From Strigamia acuminata (lineage: Eukaryota > Arthropoda > Chilopoda > Geophilomorpha > Linotaeniidae), in contig OX442315.1 in assembly GCA_949358305.1 (NCBI GenBank), positions 30,468,427 through 30,532,426 of the forward strand: DNA of 64,000 bases. Reading direction: 5' to 3'. Positions 62,201 through 64,000 of the stretch are shown here, piece after piece (position 1 is the first letter of the stretch; the number at the start of each line of letters is the position of its first letter). The position numbers and the translations under genes are program-made. The notes beneath the pieces were generated by a model that was given only the letters and a program-made list of their open reading frames with translations, had not been told where the DNA came from and made no database searches.

Positions 62201-62769
62201 AACTCCAATTATCGATTATTTAAATTTTAAAAGTCGCAATTAATTGACAATTTCTCAATTTTACGCCGAAAATTCCTGATCGCATTTCAACAAATAAAAT
62301 GAAACAAGTCTTTAAAACAAATAAGGCCACTATCATTTACCATAAGTACTCTAGTAGAATGCCGGATTCAATTACAACGCGGGTCTGAATTGGCCAAAAC
62401 TACTAAATATCAAAATTAAGCAAAATGTAGAAATTGGTCAAAAACACTAGTAAGGAAAATCTCTATTTTGTAATTAGATCACCCGCGTTGTATTAGAGTA
62501 TTTACGATATTTTTATATATTGTAAAATTATTAATAATTTTTCCACATCACATCACTAGATTACAAGCTTTCATGAAATTCTAACCACGTTCTATCCACA
62601 TAACAAACACATTCAGACCGAAAAAAGAAAAAAAAGAAAATCTAAACTTACGTGTAAGCAGGAGTTGGAGATCCTTGAGCTGCGCACGGAAGCTCAACTG
62701 CGTCTCCTTGATAAGCTTCCACCATTCCCATGCTATGGGTAATTCGAGGCGGAACACTGCTTTGTGGCT
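16225..62769 (-). CDS. Dscam: Dscam-type cell adhesion receptor, 32 exons from Ig3 to stop
   Basis: Down syndrome cell adhesion molecule family: a single-pass receptor for homophilic recognition in axon guidance and, in arthropods, in haemocytes. The family order is Ig1-9, FN1-4, Ig10, FN5-6, TM, tail; exons from Ig3 onward are present. Exons in transcript order: 62652-62769, 54723-54898, 53800-54069, 50682-50978, 48370-48480, 46712-46873, 41079-41363, 28341-28460, 23706-23882, 23277-23424, 23072-23220, 22872-23003, 22400-22567, 22035-22105, 21212-21446, 19783-19929, 19579-19722, 19308-19447, 19093-19246, 18913-19027, 18589-18743, 18507-18524, 18345-18443, 17965-18150, 17593-17892, 17331-17498, 17126-17272, 16918-17042, 16764-16845, 16470-16691, 16315-16408, 16225-16231. 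Every junction keeps phase, giving about 1,639 residues; Ig1-2 and the signal peptide lie off the right edge. No tandem alternative exons were seen for Ig3, Ig7 or TM. Introns reach 12.6 kb. Confidence 0.93.
17331..17498 (-). CDS. Dscam: Dscam transmembrane exon
   Basis: DSSLQNYNKHYRFYLDIN is followed by the hydrophobic helix VIISTVVLFAVVVFLLTIG, then a basic stop-transfer NRKRYTGYK. Only one version of this exon is visible. Confidence 0.9.
17593..17892 (-). CDS. Dscam: Dscam FN6 exon
   Basis: PIVPPKDSFISVNSTFVSL, SVDYRAFNQKEWTLLMQ, DLSSGVTYVLRITAHSDTG. A whole FN3 in one phase 1-1 exon just before the membrane span. Confidence 0.9.
17965..18443 (-). CDS. Dscam: Dscam FN5, two exons (18345-18443, 17965-18150)
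   Basis: PPTPPVVKFTPLSTSSILAS with WYVDDDGSTAIEG, then YTLNYKRAGEDWQDLHFG and CGTRYQLYMSAYNRLGQSR. Confidence 0.9.
18507..18524 (-). CDS. Dscam: Dscam 18-nt microexon between Ig10 and FN5
   Basis: Acceptor TTTTTCAG, 18 bases TTGACAAAGAAAGGACAG, donor GTCAGT. It is needed to pass in phase from the Ig10 exon to the FN5 exon with a DKERTG linker before PPTPP. Skipping it also keeps frame (18 = 3 x 6), so it could be a cassette exon. Confidence 0.7.
18589..19027 (-). CDS. Dscam: Dscam Ig10, two exons (18913-19027, 18589-18743)
   Basis: VPAKIASFSEKHVVPQNT, KLSCRSVGIPTPDREWK, then DGSLNMANVRSSDSGNYTC and SIHNIYATDELTHEVIVQ. This is the Ig domain placed between FN4 and FN5, diagnostic of the Dscam order. 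Confidence 0.9.
19093..19447 (-). CDS. Dscam: Dscam FN4, two exons (19308-19447, 19093-19246)
   Basis: VPGPPAEIKALVMSSDAILV with SWLPPRNPNGIITKYSIYMK, then NNNYEFWVTTATSVGDG. VPGPPA and SWLPP..PNG are conserved Dscam strings. Confidence 0.92.
19579..19929 (-). CDS. Dscam: Dscam FN3, two exons (19783-19929, 19579-19722)
   Basis: PSQSPHNVKCSTLSSNVILV with SWKAP and LQGYKLYYES, then LRSFSNYTVSVAAYTRAGDG. Confidence 0.9.
20951..20972. repeat. GAA trinucleotide run
   Basis: AAAGAAGAAGAAGAAGAAG-type microsatellite within the 1.28 kb Dscam intron between FN2 and FN3. The rest of that intron (19930-21211) shows nothing else. Confidence 0.7.
21212..22105 (-). CDS. Dscam: Dscam FN2, two exons (22035-22105, 21212-21446)
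   Basis: APGGPPLSIELEAVSSQSL and RVKWK, then DLTGYNIGYREVDSEEDY, FSYGVVISAFNGKGSGPQSA. The 588-base intron between them contains an unexplained antisense-compatible open frame and a CT microsatellite, listed separately. Confidence 0.88.
21663..22008 (-). other. Unexplained open frame inside a Dscam FN2 intron
   Basis: On the - strand, between the two FN2 exons, a frame stays open for about 115 codons. It has no good start methionine and begins inside a GA/CT microsatellite. It reads in part KELGVRLAFGPSRVLESQLF, LCPSPYESAAIQCEVP, HQVMVKSWEVGQLKRIEF, FMDTIFATVSAELKGTEH and ends at TGA. Base composition is GC-richer than the intron. I do not recognise it. It could be a remnant of a retroelement polyprotein or another gene scrap. 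No splice signals connect it to Dscam. Confidence 0.4.
21972..21999. repeat. CT dinucleotide microsatellite
   Basis: CCCC followed by an uninterrupted (TC)n run, within a Dscam FN2 intron. Confidence 0.8.
22400..23003 (-). CDS. Dscam: Dscam FN1, two exons (22872-23003, 22400-22567)
   Basis: Fibronectin III repeat: RPNAPTHLSTSRISSRSL, FLAWEPSFDGNSPIIRYVVQ, then RLLPAKRYDIRVRAENSVG and GITTEEE. Confidence 0.9.
23072..23424 (-). CDS. Dscam: Dscam Ig9, two exons (23277-23424, 23072-23220)
   Basis: The first half has RLVCTAYGDPEITITWK. The second has LIISKVKQKDFTSFNCHASN and AFGSDETQIYLIIQ. The usual YxC is FNC here. Confidence 0.9.
23706..28460 (-). CDS. Dscam: Dscam Ig8, two exons (28341-28460, 23706-23882)
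   Basis: The first exon is VPPQWLIEPKDSHVI, HIDCQAIGFPEPIIKWKK. The second is YTAQNGSLIIHRADETDEGH, FLCQANNGIGPELSKVIYL. QANNGIG with LSKVI is a conserved Dscam Ig8 string. Confidence 0.92.
25688..25945. mobile_element. Tc1/mariner-like terminal region with internal direct repeat
   Basis: The outer end, read inwards on the - strand, is TACAACCCCTAGCAAAAAGT followed by ATTCGATCA, a Tc1-type terminus. The inner TGATCGAATACTTTTT block recurs in the same orientation about 226 bases inside (25688). Paired direct repeats in one terminal repeat recall the IR/DR layout of some Tc1 elements. No transposase and no opposite end were found, so this is a remnant. Confidence 0.5.
28214..28243. repeat. 30-base perfect palindrome
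   Basis: Fully self-complementary around AATT: AATAAAATAAGTTTA and its exact inverse with no spacer. Intronic, about 100 bases from the Ig8 first exon. Confidence 0.85.
31543..31591. repeat. Hairpin with perfect 17-base arms
   Basis: AGTCTAAATGTAAAATT (31543-31559), a 15-base loop, then its exact inverse (31575-31591). It may be the core of a tiny MITE. Confidence 0.85.
31880..32425 (+). pseudogene. Decayed Mutator-like transposase with SWIM zinc finger
   Basis: A 154-codon frame (31961-32425) contains HCTCPVFLKTCVCKHVLSVA, which fits the SWIM pattern CxC...CxH seen at the C-terminal side of MULE transposases. Upstream text (SEQFVGWHV) recalls the conserved tryptophan region before it. A different frame reads PCTNKGLES, like the NNxLES motif of these enzymes, so at least one frameshift separates the pieces. 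The frame is antisense to Dscam and intronic. The catalytic domain is not visible as an open frame. Calls rest on motif wording only. Confidence 0.6.
32901..33029. mobile_element. MITE-like element, TAGCTGC ends (a)
   Basis: Starts TAGCTGCGTTCAA and ends ATAAATGCAGCTA, inverted. Shares termini with elements at 36842-37151 and 59287-59427. Confidence 0.5.
33967..33990. repeat. Poly-A run
   Basis: About 24 consecutive A on the + strand. No retrocopy body was recognised to its left. Confidence 0.8.
36842..37151. mobile_element. MITE-like element, AGCTGCATT ends (b)
   Basis: Begins AGCTGCATTCGACC and ends GGTCTAAATGCAGCT. It contains GACCGGTCTAAATGCAT internally, a subterminal copy of the end. 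Confidence 0.45.
39039..39105. repeat. Dispersed repeat shared with 45683-45750
   Basis: AATCGGCC..CATTTTTGAA and AAGCAGTTTAAATAT followed by TTGTTTAAA occur at both places in the same orientation with several mismatches. Unknown family. Confidence 0.6.
40322..40472. mobile_element. hAT-type MITE (CAG..TTCTCAAA ends)
   Basis: The left end CAGTGATTCTCAAACT and the right end CACTTTGAGAAGTGCTG are inverted partners. The termini match the hAT-like element at 56792-56871. Flanking octamers (ACTTAGTT, ACTGATAT) agree at only 5 of 8 positions, so it is older. Confidence 0.55.
40481..40829. mobile_element. MITE with CTTGTTCGCACCAGAAAG ends, copy 1
   Basis: A 349-base element with long inverted ends. 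Left: CTTGTTCGCACCAGAAAGTT then GGCTAGCCCAAAGTTTAAAT. Right: the inverse (ATTTAAACTTTGGGCTAGCC ... GTGCGAACAAG). The middle carries ACTAGATAATT repeats. A second copy lies at 56966-57280. The target duplication is not clear. Confidence 0.8.
41079..41363 (-). CDS. Dscam: Dscam Ig7 exon (single, not arrayed)
   Basis: One phase 1-1 exon: APMISPFSFADNLKEGMR, VTCLITQGDFPIKIEW, NGNYTCIATNAAASVQYTAR. This is the position of the exon 9 array in fly Dscam1. The flanking introns (5.3 kb and 12.6 kb) show no second copy. Confidence 0.92.
45683..45750. repeat. Dispersed repeat shared with 39039-39105
   Basis: See the partner entry. It ends just left of the pogo-like terminus. Confidence 0.6.
45767..46430. 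mobile_element. Tigger/pogo-like remnant interrupted by a nested element
   Basis: Starts, after TA, with CAGTCGAAACTCTTTATAAT then CGCGATATAACGAATTATTG, a pogo/Tigger-style end. After the nested element the text resumes in the same style (TTATTATCCGAAAAATCTGG, ATATCCGGC). The far terminus was not found. No transposase was seen. Confidence 0.5.
45830..46334. mobile_element. Nested palindromic MITE with TA target duplication
   Basis: The ends GAGAGTTTGCGGGATGCATT and AATGCATCCCGCAAACTCTC are inverted, flanked by TA on both sides. Inside is a 64-base near-continuous palindrome (45890-45953, 31-base arms, TT spacer) whose arms (AAGGGAAAAATGCAGCCTGC) are variants of the element's own ends. The unit thus looks like two inverted-repeat elements joined back to back. 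Confidence 0.75.
46712..48480 (-). CDS. Dscam: Dscam Ig6, two exons (48370-48480, 46712-46873)
   Basis: The first half reads GPPYIRPLSNVSVVAG, HIRCRVSGHPVESVFWKR. The second reads GGSVLPINHRQKVYSNGS, LYTCFAQSPSGQ, ending HVYVL. The split falls between the C-strand tryptophan and the F-strand cysteine. Confidence 0.9.
46874..48369. other. Dscam intron within Ig6 (1.5 kb)
   Basis: AT-rich, with nothing recognised beyond short non-homologous open frames. Confidence 0.5.
48481..50681. other. Dscam intron between Ig5 and Ig6 (2.2 kb)
   Basis: AT-rich. Contains a (TAAA)n/(AAAT)n tetranucleotide microsatellite at about 50189-50217. No coding segment recognised. Confidence 0.5.
50189..50217. repeat. 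AAAT tetranucleotide microsatellite
   Basis: About seven perfect units of AAAT. Confidence 0.85.
50682..50978 (-). CDS. Dscam: Dscam Ig5 exon
   Basis: One phase 1-1 exon: DAIPLLEETFPSQLVAPG, VLLKCVISGNPSPQISW, DGGEYRCSGKNIVG, ending LNIS. Confidence 0.92.
50979..53799. other. Dscam intron between Ig4 and Ig5 (2.8 kb)
   Basis: Contains an inverted-repeat element (52141-52324), a hairpin TTGTTTGAC-agta-GTCAAACAA near 52549 and a two-unit tandem of CTAATTTGTTAATGAATTTC type (about 52924-52972). No coding segment recognised. Confidence 0.5.
52141..52324. mobile_element. MITE with CGTATTTTAYCGATTARGAG ends
   Basis: The left end CGTATTTTACCGATTAGGAG then TCGC, and the right end GCGACTCTTAATCGATAAAA then TACG, match as inverted repeats at about 22 of 24 positions. 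Part of its interior (GAAATTGTAATTGCTGACAA) recurs at 61437-61472. Confidence 0.7.
53800..54069 (-). CDS. Dscam: Dscam Ig4 exon
   Basis: A whole Ig domain in one phase 1-1 exon: AALSVRIQPNSQTIDVGK, MTCVVTGYP, WVKNG, EDRGMYQCVARNNQ, ending EIKLG. The wording is strongly Dscam-like. Confidence 0.92.
54723..62769 (-). CDS. Dscam: Dscam Ig3, two exons (62652-62769, 54723-54898)
   Basis: The first exon reads PQSSVPPRITHSMGMVEAYQ then VELPCAAQGSPTPAY, corresponding to the N-terminal half of Ig3 (position of the variable exon 6 in fly Dscam1). The second reads TWMKVKDSLFYP and MGTYVCIVNNSVGVEKIETA. Only one version of the first half-domain is present, with a 7.75 kb intron after it. Confidence 0.9.
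56792..56871. mobile_element. 80-base hAT MITE with 8-base target duplication
   Basis: The ends CAGGAGTTCTCAACTTT and CACAGTTTGAGAAACGCTG are inverted partners. Flanks are CCTTAGTG (left) and GCTTAGTG (right), matching at 7 of 8 bases, as expected for hAT insertion. Confidence 0.8.
56966..57280. mobile_element. MITE with CCAGAAAGTTTGGG ends, copy 2
   Basis: Diverged copy of 40481-40829 in the same orientation. Shared blocks include AACTAGATAATTGCCAAA, AACTGCCAAGG, TCCCACAATTC and GTATGGTCAGT. The outermost left bases have decayed. Confidence 0.8.
59287..59427. mobile_element. MITE-like element, TAGCTGCATTC ends (c)
   Basis: TAGCTGCATTCAAAAACTAA and its inverse (TTAATTTTTGAATGCAGCTA) bound a 141-base AT-rich interior. 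The best preserved of three elements with these ends. Confidence 0.7.
61437..61472. repeat. Interior scrap of the 52141-52324 element
   Basis: CTGAAATTGTAATTGCTGAC then AAAAATGGTA matches the interior of that element, followed by AAAATACGGTA, close to its terminus. Confidence 0.55.
62371..62493. mobile_element. Short MITE with TTACAACGCGGGT ends
   Basis: The inverted pair TTACAACGCGGGT / ACCCGCGTTGTA(T) is about 120 bases apart, 160 bases from the first Ig3 exon. Too short to code. Confidence 0.55.
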
Positions 62770-64000
62770 CTTGAAAAAAAGTGGGGAAAAAAAATGCAAT
62801 TAACTTCATCTTTTATTACGGGCACAATTTTTGCGAAACTCAATTCTTAATGCACAAATAAATCCATTTTGCAATGTTTAAAAAACCAAGTGCGATTCCA
62901 TATTTTCATTTTGTCCGAAAAACATAAAAATTTCATTAGGCCATTTTGGAGCGTCCATATAGAAAATTTTGTTTGAAATTATCTACTTATCATTCCACAC
63001 CAGTCCTTGTGCAGACATAGAGAACTTCACCCTCAGAACCGTTGTCGGCATTACAATTTAAGATAAAATGCTTCGCTGCTAAAAGAGGCATTTTTACAGT
63101 TCCTCCCAACGGACCACGAGTCAAAAGAAAACAGGCATATGGTAGAACGTCAAGTCATTAAGTGAGCCCTTAACACAATTTACCTGAATGTTGCGTGTTT
63201 TGAATGCAAAAGAGCAGAAAAGTGTGAGGGCTTTCACGAACAAAAAAGATATGTAAATGGAAAAGGTCAAAAACGAGTGCAAAAGCTATTGTAACGTTTT
63301 CCTATTACAGTAATTTTTTTTTCTTTATAATAACATTTTAGAAAAAAAATTCTTAAATTTAAAAAAAAAAATAATATGAAAAAAAAAATTGTACAATTCA
63401 TTTCTTATTGAATTGGATATGAAATTTCTGCATATTAAAAAAAAAAATATTGCTATTTATACGACTTATTAAAAATCTAATATCACTAAAGCAATCATTT
63501 TTATCTGAAACAGGTGTGTCTTTTTTGTAATCAACTTACATGATCTTTGGTCAATATGAATTTATGTGTGGAATTTTGCCAACAAAAAACTCGACTCGAG
63601 GAGTATACAAGAACATTATCAAATTTCTACATAATCGCTCTTCGAAAAAAAACTCAAGTACTTAACACTTGGCTTGAGCACAAACATTGCTATTCTCACC
63701 AAGGCCGAGAAAAGAGAATTACAATAACTGTTGGGCATGAGCAAATAAATTTAAATATTATCTCAATAGCGTACTTTCTTTATCTAATCATTTTTTAATT
63801 CCACAACAAAAATCAAACTACTAAATATAAATTCTGAAAGATAACTGATAACACTATATACTCAGGCTCACCGTTAAAGACACACCAGTTCCTATTGGCC
63901 GAGCCAATTCACTGGTGTAGGGCTACATAAAAGTAGGCCAAAATACAAACGCTCTGAGTTACGAGAAGCCATTTTGTGTCCAGACGCAACAATCAATCAT
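62770..64000. other. Dscam intron upstream of Ig3, open at the window edge
   Basis: No Ig2 exon recognised on the - strand. It contains a compact hairpin near 63874-63910. Otherwise AT-rich with A/T runs at 63306-63440. Confidence 0.5.
63874..63910. repeat. Compact two-step hairpin
   Basis: ACACCAGT, four bases, ATTGGC, three bases, GCCAAT, two bases, ACTGGTGT: two nested perfect stems. Coordinates are to within a few bases. It may be a transposon end or a structured element. Confidence 0.55.

Larger units (their letters stand above)
54899..62651. other. Dscam intron within Ig3 (7.75 kb)
   Basis: This is where an exon 6 array would lie in insect Dscam1; none was seen. It holds an hAT MITE (56792-56871), MITE copy 2 (56966-57280), an ACCGCCGAGG tandem (about 58060-58085), MITE-like elements (59287-59427, 62371-62493) and a repeat scrap (61437-61472). 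The rest is AT-rich. Confidence 0.5.

Noticed and set aside
1-64000. CRISPR arrays, bacterial operons, phage or ribosomal RNA genes
   Set aside because: No regularly spaced repeats, no rRNA or complete tRNA cloverleaf seen; gene structure is clearly eukaryotic.

Overview
This window reads as nuclear DNA of an AT-rich arthropod. The evidence is two single-exon innexins (the invertebrate gap-junction family), spliced genes with GT/AG introns, a Dscam-type immunoglobulin/fibronectin receptor spread over more than 46 kb, and many short inverted-repeat transposons. The Dscam locus has single exons where insects and crustaceans carry tandem arrays of alternatives for Ig3 and Ig7. That fits a non-arrayed Dscam paralogue or a chelicerate/myriapod-type gene. 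The species cannot be fixed from the sequence alone. Layout: 0.1-4.1 kb holds two convergent innexins. 5.2-8.3 kb holds a 16-exon mitochondrial aspartyl-tRNA synthetase gene (DARS2) on the + strand, tail-to-tail with a small two-helix membrane protein gene (8.4-8.8 kb, - strand). 8.8-16.2 kb is a rearranged interval. It contains a second copy of the last two DARS2 exons plus the whole small membrane-protein gene (about 12.06-13.09 kb), joined on the left exactly to a TAA-flanked MITE and on the right to a scrap of a PHD finger. Around these lie an unidentified exon-like fragment, a possible small two-exon membrane-protein gene and an isolated laminin-gamma-like N-terminal exon. Two same-direction copies of a dispersed repeat bracket the whole set. 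From 62.8 kb down to 16.2 kb the - strand carries 32 exons of Dscam, from Ig3 to the stop codon, all joining in frame (about 1,639 residues). Ig1-Ig2 and the promoter lie beyond the right edge. The large Dscam introns hold a decayed Mutator-like (SWIM) transposase, a Tc1-like end, hAT-type MITEs, a Tigger/pogo-like end interrupted by a nested palindromic element, and several other MITE families. Functionally the genes are ordinary cell-biology genes (gap junctions, mitochondrial translation, neuronal/immune adhesion) and show no sign of working as one system. The unusual biology is the mosaic of duplicated and captured exons at 11.4-14.6 kb, and the compact, non-arrayed Dscam with an 18-nt microexon. 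All splice sites were read by eye from GT/AG signals, reading-frame continuity and family resemblance; no alignment or database search was run.
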